Positions 1 through 8,409 of a stretch of DNA of 64,000 nt are shown here, piece after piece. This stretch comes from Desulfonatronum sp. SC1 (GTDB taxonomy: Bacteria > Desulfobacterota > Desulfovibrionia > Desulfovibrionales > Desulfonatronaceae). The stretch spans positions 54,140 to 118,139 of the forward strand of contig NZ_PZKN01000010.1 in the NCBI RefSeq assembly GCF_003046795.1. Direction: 5' to 3'. The notes beneath the pieces are model-generated. The model did no database searches. It had not been told where the DNA came from and worked only from the letters and a program-made list of their open reading frames with translations. The translations under genes were made by a program, and so were the position numbers. Numbering within the stretch: position 1 is the stretch's first letter; each line of letters begins with the position of its first letter.

Positions 1-2439
1 CTGGCGGGCGCACTTGGCCTCCAACAGGTCTTCCCGGATCCGAACCTGGAAGTCGAAGGATTGGAGCACGGTCTGGATCATCTCCAGGCGCCAGCTTTTT
101 TTTTCGTCGATCCCACCTCCGCCCTTGAACCGGAACTGAATGTAGTTCTCCTCGGCCCGTTCACCGGCCAGGCAGTCCAGCACGGCGAAGTGATATCCGA
201 AACGCAGCAGCAGATGGGCGTAGTGGCTGGCCAGCAGGGCATAGCTGCTCAGGAGGGAGGACTTGAGGCTGAAGATGCCCCCGCTGACTTGGTCGAAGCG
301 CTCCCAGTCCAGATGCAGCAGTCCCTCGGACCAGGCAACGTCTTTGTCCGTCAGGCCGGCCCATACGGCCAGCATCGGCCCGCTACGAACGTGCTCCATG
401 GTCAGGGCGCGCTCGTTTTCGGCCCCGGCGCGAAGCCCGTCGCCCAGGTCCAGGACGTGCATGACGATGGGGATATCGCTCTCCAACGGCTTGGCCCGCC
501 GCATGCCCCGGCCCTTGATGTCCATCAGGGAGAACATTTCCCGTGTACCGTGCTCGTGGACGAGGCGGACCACGTCGTGCACGCTTTGGCAATGATCCGG
601 GGAGAAGGTATCGGCCTCCGGATCGGTCAGGTTCAGGGACGCGATCAGCTTGAGCAGCGGAGTCATTCGCCGCTGGAAGGGCGTGGGCGGTTTGGCCCGC
701 TGCCTTTGTTGCCATTGAAGCAATTCCTGGAGCTCGCCGTCGTAGACCACGCCGCGGTGGGCGTCCATGGTCACCAGGCGGTCCTGTTCCAGGGCCGCGG
801 CCCCGCTTCCGATGCCCACGATCACCGGCAGGCCGAATTCCCGGGCCACGGAGGCGAAATGGCTGGCCTTGCCGCCCTGCTCGGCGATCACGCCGGCTGC
901 CTTGTGAACGATCTGGACCAGGGAGGGCGGGATGCCCGGAGCAAGGACCACGGCCCCCTGGGGCACGGCGTCCAGGTCCGCTTCCGAAGTGATGCGGTGT
1001 ATCCGGCCCGAAGCGACCCCGATGCTGGCCGGAGTGCCCACGTCCAGGATCGAGGCCACGTGGTCCGAGGGCTGGGGGGTGGCGCGGTCCGCCTCGTCCA
1101 TGCTTTCCGACGGAACGCTGCCGTTGTCTTCCCCTGGGGCTGTGACGTGGATCGGACGGGATTGAAGGATCATCAGATTGCCGGCATGGTCCTGGGCCCA
1201 TTCGATGTCCTGGGGGCGGCCGAAGGCCTGCTCCAGTTCCAAGCCCCACCGGGCCAGGGTCGTGGCGGAGGCGTCGTCCAGGCAGAGTTCGTCGCGCAAG
1301 GTGGGCAGGGGGCGATCGTCCTGTTCCGGGGCGGCCTGTTTGGCCAGAAAATGGGTGGGGTCCCGGCGGGAGACCAAAAAAGTGTCCGGCACCGCGCTGC
1401 CGTCCACCAAGCGGCTGCCAGCTCCGGTTACGGCGGAGATCACTAGGCAGGCGCCTTTGCACAGATCCAGCGGGTCGCGGCTGTAGACCACCCCGCTGGT
1501 TTTGGCTTCGATCATCGGCAGGACCAGCGCGGCCATGGCCGTCTGGGCGTCGCTCAGGCCGTAGTGCAGGCGATAGGTCAGGGCCTTGGAAGTGAACTTT
1601 CCGGCCAGGACGTCCTTATAGGCGGACCAGAAATCCCGACGGGAGACGTTGAGTCGCGTGGCGTACTGCCCGGCGAAGGAGGCGTCGCCGTCCTCGGCCA
1701 GAGCGCTGCTGCGCACGGCGAACAACGGCTCCGCGGCCTGTCGGTCGGCGGTGTTTCCGGGTTCATCCTTGGCCATGGCTTCGAGCTGGCCCAGGGACGC
1801 GTCGACCTCCTCGGCCATGTCGTCGGGAACAACACCCTCAAGAATGGCTTTCCGGATCAGGGCCGCCGTACGTTCCAAGCGCTCGGGCCGCCGGAAGTCC
1901 AGGGTCAGGAGCTTCTTGCGCACCATCTCCCGCAGTCCGTTGGCCTGCAGAAAACGCTGGTAGGCGTTGGTGGTGATGACCAGGGCCGGGGGCACCGGGA
2001 TTTCAGTCCGAGCAATGATTTGGGTCAGCCCTTGGGCCTTGCCGCCCATGACTTCGCGGGCGCTCTCCGTAGCGGAGCCTTTTTCGAGGTGCAGCACGTA
2101 TGGCCTTTCCGGTCGCCAGTGTTCCTGGCCGAGCAAGGCCTCGATCTCTCCGCGGATGCGCCCGCAAGCCGGGGCAAGGGCCGGGTAGCCGTCCGGAGCC
2201 ATGCGTTGGAGCCGGTCCGCCAAGCGGTCCATGGAGTCCAGGAGGTGACGCGCCAGCAGTTCCACCCGGGACCAGTCCACCAGGATCGGTTCCCGGCCGA
2301 TCTCTTCCAGCCGGGTGATGGCTTTCAGGCAAAGCTTGTCTTCATGCAGCAGCTCCCGAAACAGGCCGAACTGGCGGCGAACCGCCTCATCCGGGGTGAA
2401 GACCCGTTCGGCCCAGCGCTTGATGGATGCAAGAGCCAT
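1..2439 (-). CDS. PEP/pyruvate-binding and PEP-utilising enzyme (PEP synthase-like), 3' end outside window
   Basis: The reading frame is open for 813 codons from ATG at 2439 to the window edge, so the C-terminus is missing. Residues about 130-450 look like a pyruvate phosphate dikinase ATP/PEP-binding domain. The segment encoded near 840-1000 carries the mobile phosphohistidine motif EQGGKASHFASVAREFG, with the His that takes phosphate in PEP synthase and PPDK. Family knowledge says such enzymes phosphorylate pyruvate (or another acceptor) using ATP; the true substrate is not visible. An N-terminal extension of about 120 residues precedes the ATP-grasp region. AGGGA lies 9 bases upstream of the ATG. 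It is the last gene of a minus-strand operon (PhnD-like protein, kinase, receiver), starting 16 bases after the receiver's stop, which suggests joint expression with that sensory set. A Desulfovibrio-type PpsA-like protein is likely; strict PEP synthase activity is not proven. Confidence 0.85.
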   Translation of the reverse strand, partial: MALASIKRWAERVFTPDEAVRRQFGLFRELLHEDKLCLKAITRLEEIGREPILVDWSRVELLARHLLDSMDRLADRLQRMAPDGYPALAPACGRIRGEIEALLGQEHWRPERPYVLHLEKGSATESAREVMGGKAQGLTQIIARTEIPVPPALVITTNAYQRFLQANGLREMVRKKLLTLDFRRPERLERTAALIRKAILEGVVPDDMAEEVDASLGQLEAMAKDEPGNTADRQAAEPLFAVRSSALAEDGDASFAGQYATRLNVSRRDFWSAYKDVLAGKFTSKALTYRLHYGLSDAQTAMAALVLPMIEAKTSGVVYSRDPLDLCKGACLVISAVTGAGSRLVDGSAVPDTFLVSRRDPTHFLAKQAAPEQDDRPLPTLRDELCLDDASATTLARWGLELEQAFGRPQDIEWAQDHAGNLMILQSRPIHVTAPGEDNGSVPSESMDEADRATPQPSDHVASILDVGTPASIGVASGRIHRITSEADLDAVPQGAVVLAPGIPPSLVQIVHKAAGVIAEQGGKASHFASVAREFGLPVIVGIGSGAAALEQDRLVTMDAHRGVVYDGELQELLQWQQRQRAKPPTPFQRRMTPLLKLIASLNLTDPEADTFSPDHCQSVHDVVRLVHEHGTREMFSLMDIKGRGMRRAKPLESDIPIVMHVLDLGDGLRAGAENERALTMEHVRSGPMLAVWAGLTDKDVAWSEGLLHLDWERFDQVSGGIFSLKSSLLSSYALLASHYAHLLLRFGYHFAVLDCLAGERAEENYIQFRFKGGGGIDEKKSWRLEMIQTVLQSFDFQVRIREDLLEAKCARQ

Positions 2440-2455
2440 GGCGTTTTCCCTTTCG

Positions 2456-2818
2456 TCATCCCTTGGCCAGAATTTCGGCGGTCTTCTCTTCCAGTTCGTC
2501 GATGTCGATGGGTTTGACGCAGTATTCGTCCGCTCCCAGCTGCAAGGCCTCTTTGGCCGTTTCCAGAGTGGGGTAGCCGGTGAGCATCATCACCCGGATT
2601 CTTGGGTTGATTTTTTTCAGTTCTTCCAGGACTTCCACGCCGCTCATCTTCTTCAGCTTGATGTCCAGAATGGCCATGTCCACCGGGTGTTTGCGGGCAT
2701 ACTCGAAGGCCGGTTCCTCGTCGCTGAACACGTGGACCTGATGGCCCTTGCGGGTCAGAATGCGGCGCAGCATCATGCCCACGTCCAGGACGTCGTCCAA
2801 AACCAGAATATCGGCCAT
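2456..2818 (-). CDS. Single-domain response regulator (CheY-like)
   Basis: A 120-residue receiver domain alone, without an output domain. The acidic pair sits in ILVLDD, the phosphoacceptor Asp in DMAILDIK, the Thr in MMLTGYP and the Lys in CVKPID, so all catalytic positions are present. It would be phosphorylated by the kinase encoded directly upstream. Its ATG at 2818 overlaps the kinase stop (TGATG) and AAGGAGG lies just before it, so translation is coupled; a GTG one codon upstream is less well placed. With no DNA-binding domain it probably acts by protein contact, perhaps on the downstream PEP-synthase-like enzyme, which is an inference from position only. Confidence 0.92.
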   Translation of the reverse strand: MADILVLDDVLDVGMMLRRILTRKGHQVHVFSDEEPAFEYARKHPVDMAILDIKLKKMSGVEVLEELKKINPRIRVMMLTGYPTLETAKEALQLGADEYCVKPIDIDELEEKTAEILAKG

Positions 2819-4911
2819 CACGCCTCCTTTTTGGGAATTTCAATGCATTCGTCCGGGGGGAGTTCGTTGCCTTCCAGCGGCAGTTCCACGAAAAAAACCG
2901 TTCCCGGTCCGGGTTTTTTGGAGCAGGCAGGGGAAACGTCCACATACTCGCTGGGTACCGGGCTGATGGCGCTGATGCGTCCGCCATGGTCCTTGATGAT
3001 GCCGAAAGTCACGGATAGCCCCAGCCCTGTTCCCTTGTCCACGGGTTTGGTGGTGAAAAAAGGCTCGAATATTTTGTCCAGGTCGTCTTCGGCCACTCCG
3101 CCTCCGGTATCGGCCACGGCTACCACCAGCCGACGTCGATGGGCGCAGAGTTTGGAGGTGACGGAAATGCAACCGTCATCGCCGATGGCATCCGCGGCGT
3201 TGTTGTACAGGTTGATCCAGACCTGCTTCAGTCGCTCCTTGTCCCCGGAAATGGGCGGAATCCTGTCATCCAGGTGCAGGTTGATGATGATCCGGTTCTG
3301 TCGAAAGATATGCTCCACCAGCTCGGCCACTTCCCGCAGCGAGTCGTTGATATCCATGGGCAGGGCGGCTTGTTCCGTGGTCCGAGAGAAGCTGAGGAGG
3401 TCGGCCACGATCTTGCGGCAGACCTGGGCCTGTTTCTCGATGATCCCAATGTCCTGGGCCACTGGGTCGTCCGCGGGAAAGTCCTTGAGCAGCAATTGGG
3501 AATAACCGAGGATGATGCTCAGCGGGGTGTTGATTTCGTGGGCCACTCCTCCGGCCAGTCGTCCCAGATCCTCCATCTTCTGGGAATGGATCAGTTTTTC
3601 CTGATACTGCTTGACCACCGTGATGTCCCGGGCCGTGGTAAGCAGCCCGATGATTCTGTCGTTCTCCACCACCGGAACCTTGACCACGTGATGCCACTTC
3701 TTGCCTTTGCCTCCTCGGGTCATGATTTCCTTGGACAAGGGGCGACTGGTGAGCAGGATCTGCATGTCCTCATGGTAATTGCGATCCGCCTGCTCGTCGC
3801 TGTAAATGTCGAAATCCGTGCCGTCGATGATTTCTTCCTCCTCCCGGCCCACGTGCCGACAAAAGGCCTTGTTCACGGCCAGATAGGCCAGTTCTTCGTC
3901 CTGGAGGGCGACCAGGTCCGGGGTAACGTCCAAGATGGTGTTCAAGAGCTGCTTTTGTCGGGCCAGGTTGCGCTCGGAACGGCGCAGTTCCTCGATATGG
4001 TTCTTCAAGGTAAGAGCCATGAAGTCGAAGGATTCGGCCAGGCTCTGGATCTCGTCACCAGAGTTGCGGCGGTAGACCGGACAGTTCCGGCAGTCGTCGA
4101 GTTTTTCCGGAAAGCTGCCCGCGGAGCAGTCCGGACAGAAGGTTCCGGCGAGGTACCAGCAGCGGCGCAGGCGGTCCTCGTGGGCCGGGCAGCGTTTTTC
4201 CTTACAGTTCATGATTTCCCAGCAGTTCCTGTCCGGGGCGGGGCTGATCTGAACGTCCAGGTTGCTTTTGACGACCTGTTCCGCGGAGTGGCGCAAAGCA
4301 TTGATCCGTCTGGTCACGGTGCGGGCAAAGAAGGTGCTGCCGATCAGGGCTAAAAGGGTCGCCCCGGCGGTGGCGGCCAGGTTGATCCACATTAGACGGT
4401 CGATGGCCGTCTTGATGGTGGAGTGGGACAGGGCGATGCGCACCGTTCCTAGCCGGGTGCTCCCAACCATCACCGGAGCGGCGAAGTCATACAGCCGTTC
4501 TCGTCCGGTATCCAAAAAGCGCATTCCAAAGGGTTGATGATCCTCTACCTGGTTGACCTGGAGCAGGGCCACGGGGAATCCGTCGCGAAAGGTGTGGGCC
4601 ATGACCTGGCCGTGGCGGTCCACGATGAAGGCATAGACCAAGTCCTTGCGGTCGCCCTGGTCCACCATCTCGGTCACCAGGTTGGTCAGCCGGAGGAAGT
4701 TCATGGACAGGATGGATTCCGCGGAGCGGGCCGAAAGGTTCACGGAGAGCACCTCGCCCCGGAGCAAGGCTTCTCGGAGCACGGCCCGGGAACTGACCGC
4801 GTAGTTGATGGCCCCAAGTAGCAGGCCGAAGCAGACGATGATCAGGGCCAGTCCGAGATTGATCTTGGTCTGGAAGGAAAGGCGGGAAAGGTACTGGAGA
4901 GCGGCGCGCAT
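2818..4911 (-). CDS. Membrane sensor histidine kinase with cysteine-rich insert
   Basis: 697 residues. Transmembrane segments are near 17-38 and 175-197, flanking a periplasmic sensor of about 135 residues. After TM2 comes a HAMP-like stretch interrupted by a cysteine-rich insert at about 229-278 with eight Cys (near 230, 236, 241, 251, 259, 262, 274, 277), spaced as a metal or Fe-S site. A PAS domain follows at about 318-435, then HisKA with the phosphoacceptor in GGVAHEINTPL (His near 458), and HATPase with the N box and GTGLGL. The gene sits between a PhnD-like binding protein (33 bases upstream) and a receiver (overlapping). By analogy with other PhnD-kinase pairs, the lipoprotein may present a ligand to the periplasmic domain. 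Ligand and metal are unknown. Confidence 0.93.
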   Translation of the reverse strand: MRAALQYLSRLSFQTKINLGLALIIVCFGLLLGAINYAVSSRAVLREALLRGEVLSVNLSARSAESILSMNFLRLTNLVTEMVDQGDRKDLVYAFIVDRHGQVMAHTFRDGFPVALLQVNQVEDHQPFGMRFLDTGRERLYDFAAPVMVGSTRLGTVRIALSHSTIKTAIDRLMWINLAATAGATLLALIGSTFFARTVTRRINALRHSAEQVVKSNLDVQISPAPDRNCWEIMNCKEKRCPAHEDRLRRCWYLAGTFCPDCSAGSFPEKLDDCRNCPVYRRNSGDEIQSLAESFDFMALTLKNHIEELRRSERNLARQKQLLNTILDVTPDLVALQDEELAYLAVNKAFCRHVGREEEEIIDGTDFDIYSDEQADRNYHEDMQILLTSRPLSKEIMTRGGKGKKWHHVVKVPVVENDRIIGLLTTARDITVVKQYQEKLIHSQKMEDLGRLAGGVAHEINTPLSIILGYSQLLLKDFPADDPVAQDIGIIEKQAQVCRKIVADLLSFSRTTEQAALPMDINDSLREVAELVEHIFRQNRIIINLHLDDRIPPISGDKERLKQVWINLYNNAADAIGDDGCISVTSKLCAHRRRLVVAVADTGGGVAEDDLDKIFEPFFTTKPVDKGTGLGLSVTFGIIKDHGGRISAISPVPSEYVDVSPACSKKPGPGTVFFVELPLEGNELPPDECIEIPKKEA

Positions 4912-4943
4912 AGCTGAGTGTTGGAAAAGTCCTTTGTTGGCGG

Positions 4944-5870
4944 CTATTCCAATCCGGCCCGGCGGACCAGATCGCGCACGGCGTCGAGATCCTCGGGGCT
5001 GGCGGGAAGAATGGCGCGCATGGCCGCGCTTTCCAGGATCAAGCGGTGTTCCGGATTGGAGATGTCCAGGGCGAACATGGCCTCCTTGACATCCCGGATC
5101 ACTTCCTCGGCTAATCCGGCCCGTGCCGCGAAGCTCCAGCCTGGATAGCGCGGCGTGCGGGCCAGAATTTTGATCTGACCCAGATCGATTTTGTCTTCCA
5201 ACAATTCCAGCGCACCCTCGCGCACCGTGCCCACGTCGTAGCGCCCGGCATAGACGCCGAGGATTACGCTTTCCTGTTTGCCGCCCGGCCCGGGAGCAAA
5301 GACGATCTCCGCGAAGTCCTCGGGTTGGATGCCGTTGTCGATGAAGTGGCCCAGACCGAACAGGTAGCCTCCGGCGGAAAATTGATCCACGGCGATCCAG
5401 CGCTTGCCGCGACAGTCCGCCAGAGTGCGGATGTCTGGATTGTCCGCGCGGACGATGATCAGACCCCCGAAGGCCGCTTCGCCGCTGGGCTCCACGATCT
5501 TGGCGAAGACCTTGGCCCCTGAGCTTTCCGCGGTCAGAGCGTAAACAAAGGGATTGGCGTAGGAAATGTCGATCTTGCCCTGGGCGACCATGAGCATGTG
5601 CTCATGGAAGGTTTCCGGAAAGATCTGTTGGATGTTCAATCCCGTGGTTTCAGACAGATACTGGACCAGGCGGTGGTGGCGCTCGAAGGAGACGGTATGT
5701 GAGAACTGGGGTAGGTAGGCATAGGTGATCACCGGCTGGCGCTCTCCGGATGTCTGTTCTTCTCGTAGGGTCATGTCTACTTTGACCGGGGCCGGTTGAT
5801 CGCCGCATGCTGCCAGGAAAAAAAGAAACAACAAAGAGAGCAGTATCTTCAGGTGATGTCTGGGCGTCAT
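4944..5870 (-). CDS. PhnD-like periplasmic substrate-binding lipoprotein
   Basis: 308 residues from the ATG at 5870, which has GGAGG 5 bases upstream; a longer in-frame start at 5984 would bury the signal peptide. The N-terminus is a lipoprotein signal (basic MTPRHH, hydrophobic stretch, lipobox LAAC), so the mature protein is anchored on the outer face of a membrane. The rest matches the phosphate/phosphonate (PhnD) binding family, with the stretch around ISYANPFVYAL and a later RADNPDI segment. No ABC permease or ATPase genes are nearby; instead a histidine kinase follows after 32 bases. This suggests a ligand-presenting sensor partner and not a transporter component. The ligand cannot be read from sequence. 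Confidence 0.88.
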   Translation of the reverse strand: MTPRHHLKILLSLLFLFFLAACGDQPAPVKVDMTLREEQTSGERQPVITYAYLPQFSHTVSFERHHRLVQYLSETTGLNIQQIFPETFHEHMLMVAQGKIDISYANPFVYALTAESSGAKVFAKIVEPSGEAAFGGLIIVRADNPDIRTLADCRGKRWIAVDQFSAGGYLFGLGHFIDNGIQPEDFAEIVFAPGPGGKQESVILGVYAGRYDVGTVREGALELLEDKIDLGQIKILARTPRYPGWSFAARAGLAEEVIRDVKEAMFALDISNPEHRLILESAAMRAILPASPEDLDAVRDLVRRAGLE

Positions 5871-5952
5871 GAGACCTCCGGTGGAACGTGACCGCTGTGA
5901 CACTGGATATTGGGACCGGAAGGACGGTTGCGAGAGCACCTCCGGGAAGTGA

Positions 5953-6585
5953 TCACCCCGGCAATCCCTTGTGCTTGTCCACATCCGCCCAGGTAATCAT
6001 TTTTTCGTCTTCCTGGCCGGGGCGGCGCAGCTTGGGCGCGTCGTCGCCATGGAACAGGGGCAGCCAGGGCTTGAGCTTGGCAAAGCAGATCCGGACCAGA
6101 ATGTACATGGGGATGAACACGGCCGGATAGCCCACCACATCGGGCAGCAGGGGGATGGGGTAGGCCAGTTCGAATTCAATGGCCTCGAACCGTGTGTGCA
6201 TCCAGGCCAGGGCAAAGGGCACGGGCCAGACCGAAGCCGCACTCTGGGAAATGGTGGCGAAAAAGTACTTGCCCCAGGCTTCATTGGCCATTTTGTTGCA
6301 GGCCCGGTAGCTTTCCTTATCCTTGTGGATGATGGCCTTGACGGACAGGTTGTGCAGGCGGATGGATTCCTGCTCCAATTTCTTGAGATGTGTGCGGTTG
6401 ATGCGCCCGACCCCGAGGGAAGTGAGTTCGCCGATCAAGGTACACCAGAGGGACAAGAGAAACGTTCCGAAGAAAAAACCGCTGACCGGATTGGAGATGA
6501 GGCGAAAGGTGGAGATGAGGAACATATCCAGCCATTGGTATATGGAAGTGTATATTTCGTGAAATTCTTGCATACAGGAATACAT
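5953..6585 (-). CDS. Small polytopic membrane protein, possibly EMC3/DUF106-like
   Basis: 210 residues with about three or four hydrophobic segments (near 22-52, 108-130, 145-168). Between the first and second lies a charged, probably helical stretch (about 60-100) with LKKLEQES and MANEAWGKY. A transmembrane helix, cytoplasmic helical stretch and two further helices, with a VWPVPFALAWMHTRF-like segment, recalls DUF106/EMC3 insertase relatives, but I only see general resemblance. It follows the TauE/SafE exporter gene on the same strand, separated by a strong terminator, so expression may depend on read-through or a promoter inside the 17-base gap. The start could also be the ATG 12 bases downstream (6573); neither has a convincing ribosome-binding site. 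Confidence 0.7.
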   Translation of the reverse strand: MYSCMQEFHEIYTSIYQWLDMFLISTFRLISNPVSGFFFGTFLLSLWCTLIGELTSLGVGRINRTHLKKLEQESIRLHNLSVKAIIHKDKESYRACNKMANEAWGKYFFATISQSAASVWPVPFALAWMHTRFEAIEFELAYPIPLLPDVVGYPAVFIPMYILVRICFAKLKPWLPLFHGDDAPKLRRPGQEDEKMITWADVDKHKGLPG

Positions 6586-6601
6586 ATCCCAGATTGAAGA
6601 G

Positions 6602-6636
6602 AAAAAAAAGGCTGGCGGTCGCCGCCAGCCTTTTTC
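6602..6636 (-). terminator. Rho-independent terminator, symmetrical
   Basis: A 9-bp perfect stem GGCTGGCGG/CCGCCAGCC (6610-6618 and 6622-6630) with a 3-base loop, flanked by an A-run and a T-run, so it can work in both directions. It lies 18 bases after the TauE/SafE stop and 17 bases before the next minus-strand gene. Confidence 0.85.
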
Positions 6637-6653
6637 TCAAGAAGGTTATCGAT

Positions 6654-7823
6654 CTAGCCGAAGAACATGGTCATGATGTTCTTGCCCAGGAAACCGCGGG
6701 CCATGAAGTCCAGGCCGACGTAGAAGGCCAGGATGATGAAGACGCGTTTCAGCCATTTGTCCGGGATATACTGAGAGGTATACGGACCGACCATGGAGCC
6801 GACGACAATGCCCACCAACTGGGTGCCGATGAGCGGCCAGTGGACCAGAACGCCCTGCTGCAAATAGCTCAGAATACTGGTGATCATTCCGATGAGCACG
6901 GCCAGGGCCGAGGTGCCCGCGGAAAGGTACATGGGCAGGCCGGTGACACTGGTCAGGAAGGGCACGAGCATGAACCCGCCGCCCACGCCCAAAAAGGCGG
7001 CGATGGCCGCGATAATGAAGCCGCCGAAAATCGGGAAGAGCGGATTGAAGGAAAACTCGACGCCATAGAAAGTGAAAGCGATTTTGCCGAGAGAAAACTT
7101 GGTCATCTTAACGCCCAGTTCGCTGGTGTCCACTTTCTCGCCGGATCGTTTCTTTTTCATCGTGGATTCAAAAGCGTCCGCGGCCTGCTTGGCCTTTTTT
7201 TTGCCGGCCGCGCCGCGCGGCGTGGTTTCGTACAGCATGTAGCAGCCCAGGAACAAGACGAAGATTCCGAAGTACCCGACATAGTCACGGAAGGATATTT
7301 TACCGGCGGTCAGCAAGGGAATCAGATAGCTGCCCGCTATCGAACCGATGGCCAGGGCCGCGGCCACCGGCAACACGAGCCGACCCATCTTGTAGTAGTT
7401 GATGGAGGAGATGAGAGCACTGGTTCCGACCATGAACTGGTTGGAAACGCGAATGGAGTCCGTGACGGCCCGGTTGATGGTCGGGGCGGACTGTCGGAAG
7501 GTTCCGGCATAGTTGCCCAGACCGTACACCGTAATATGTCCGACGCCGGCCATGATGCCGCCGAAAGCGCCGACGGTGGAGAATATCCAGCCGACCCAGA
7601 TGGCCCAGAAGAAGGCCAGGATCAGATTGATCTGCGGCCCGCCGGGAATGCCGAGGTAGCCAAGCGGCGCTTCCGGGTTGATTTCGCCCCGTTCCGTGCC
7701 CTTGGGAGCAGCGTCAATGGCCTCCTGGAGGTTGGCCACCTGTGCCCAGCCCGATTCGGATGCTATCATGATCGTCCCAAATGTCAGCAGTAACGCTGCA
7801 ATCAAAAATGTTTTTCTGTGCAT
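6654..7823 (-). CDS. TauE/SafE family sulfite/organosulfonate exporter
   Basis: 389 residues from the ATG at 7823 (GGGAGGGT upstream); an in-frame extension to 7988 was rejected because the hydrophobic leader MHRKTFLIAALLLTFG starts here. After the leader come multiple membrane helices in two halves, each with a Gly-rich segment (GAFGGIMAGVGH, and AFLGVGGGFMLVPF near 265-280). A charged loop of about 45 residues in the middle (near 210-255) is rich in Lys. TauE/SafE proteins are permeases thought to move sulfite, sulfonates or similar anions. Its neighbours are an Fe-S electron-transfer protein and a molybdopterin oxidoreductase, so a sulfur-oxyanion substrate is a reasonable inference. The large loop is longer than in minimal family members. 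Confidence 0.87.
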   Translation of the reverse strand: MHRKTFLIAALLLTFGTIMIASESGWAQVANLQEAIDAAPKGTERGEINPEAPLGYLGIPGGPQINLILAFFWAIWVGWIFSTVGAFGGIMAGVGHITVYGLGNYAGTFRQSAPTINRAVTDSIRVSNQFMVGTSALISSINYYKMGRLVLPVAAALAIGSIAGSYLIPLLTAGKISFRDYVGYFGIFVLFLGCYMLYETTPRGAAGKKKAKQAADAFESTMKKKRSGEKVDTSELGVKMTKFSLGKIAFTFYGVEFSFNPLFPIFGGFIIAAIAAFLGVGGGFMLVPFLTSVTGLPMYLSAGTSALAVLIGMITSILSYLQQGVLVHWPLIGTQLVGIVVGSMVGPYTSQYIPDKWLKRVFIILAFYVGLDFMARGFLGKNIMTMFFG

Positions 7824-7884
7824 TCCACACCCTCCCCTGCATGTTACACTGTTTACGAAAACCTGCATATTGCCCTGCCTCGCC

Positions 7885-8409
7885 TTACTGCCTGGGCAAT
7901 GATCGATGCTTCTGGAGAAGCAACCCGACTGCAGGAGCCTCGGTCTTTTTGAAGGAAACCTCCGCGGCTGGCAAAAACTCCAAGGCATGCGCCGTACATC
8001 CGCTTACACAGGCTGGCTTCAAGCCTTGATCCAGTCGATCCATGCACAAATCGCACTTGAAGGCCTTTTTCGTATCTTTGTTCAGGGCCGGGACATTCCA
8101 GGGACAGGCTTGGATGCAGGCCTTGCACCCGACGCAGAGATTTGTTTGAACATGAACAATACCGTCCCGTCCTCGCCTGGTCATGGCCCCGGTGGGGCAG
8201 GACAGGATGCACCAAGCCGGGTCGCAATGAAAGCAAGGGATGAACATGTTCATGATTTTGGGCAGCCCTTTCTTCATGACCGGTCCGGCGCTGACCATCT
8301 TGCCGAACCGAACCCCGGGCGGCAGCTCGTTCTTGGCCTGGCAGTGAATCTCGCAGGCCCTGCAGTCGATGCAGCGGCTCTGGTTGGTTTTGATGAAATA
8401 TTTGCTCAC
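7885..8409 (-). CDS. 4Fe-4S electron-transfer subunit (DmsB/PhsB-like)
   Basis: 174 residues starting with GTG at 8409, preceded by AGGAGGTG. It has four Cys clusters typical of the tetracluster subunits of molybdopterin oxidoreductases: CIDCRACEIHC, CFHCDPAWCILSC, CVGCKACIQAC and CDLCMDRLDQG...C. There is no Tat or Sec leader and no membrane segment, so the protein should be cytoplasmic. It is divergent from the molybdopterin oxidoreductase at 9315, which lacks an electron-transfer subunit of its own, and is therefore the obvious partner. The TauE/SafE gene follows 61 bases downstream on the same strand. Confidence 0.92.
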   Translation of the reverse strand: MSKYFIKTNQSRCIDCRACEIHCQAKNELPPGVRFGKMVSAGPVMKKGLPKIMNMFIPCFHCDPAWCILSCPTGAMTRRGRDGIVHVQTNLCVGCKACIQACPWNVPALNKDTKKAFKCDLCMDRLDQGLKPACVSGCTAHALEFLPAAEVSFKKTEAPAVGLLLQKHRSLPRQ

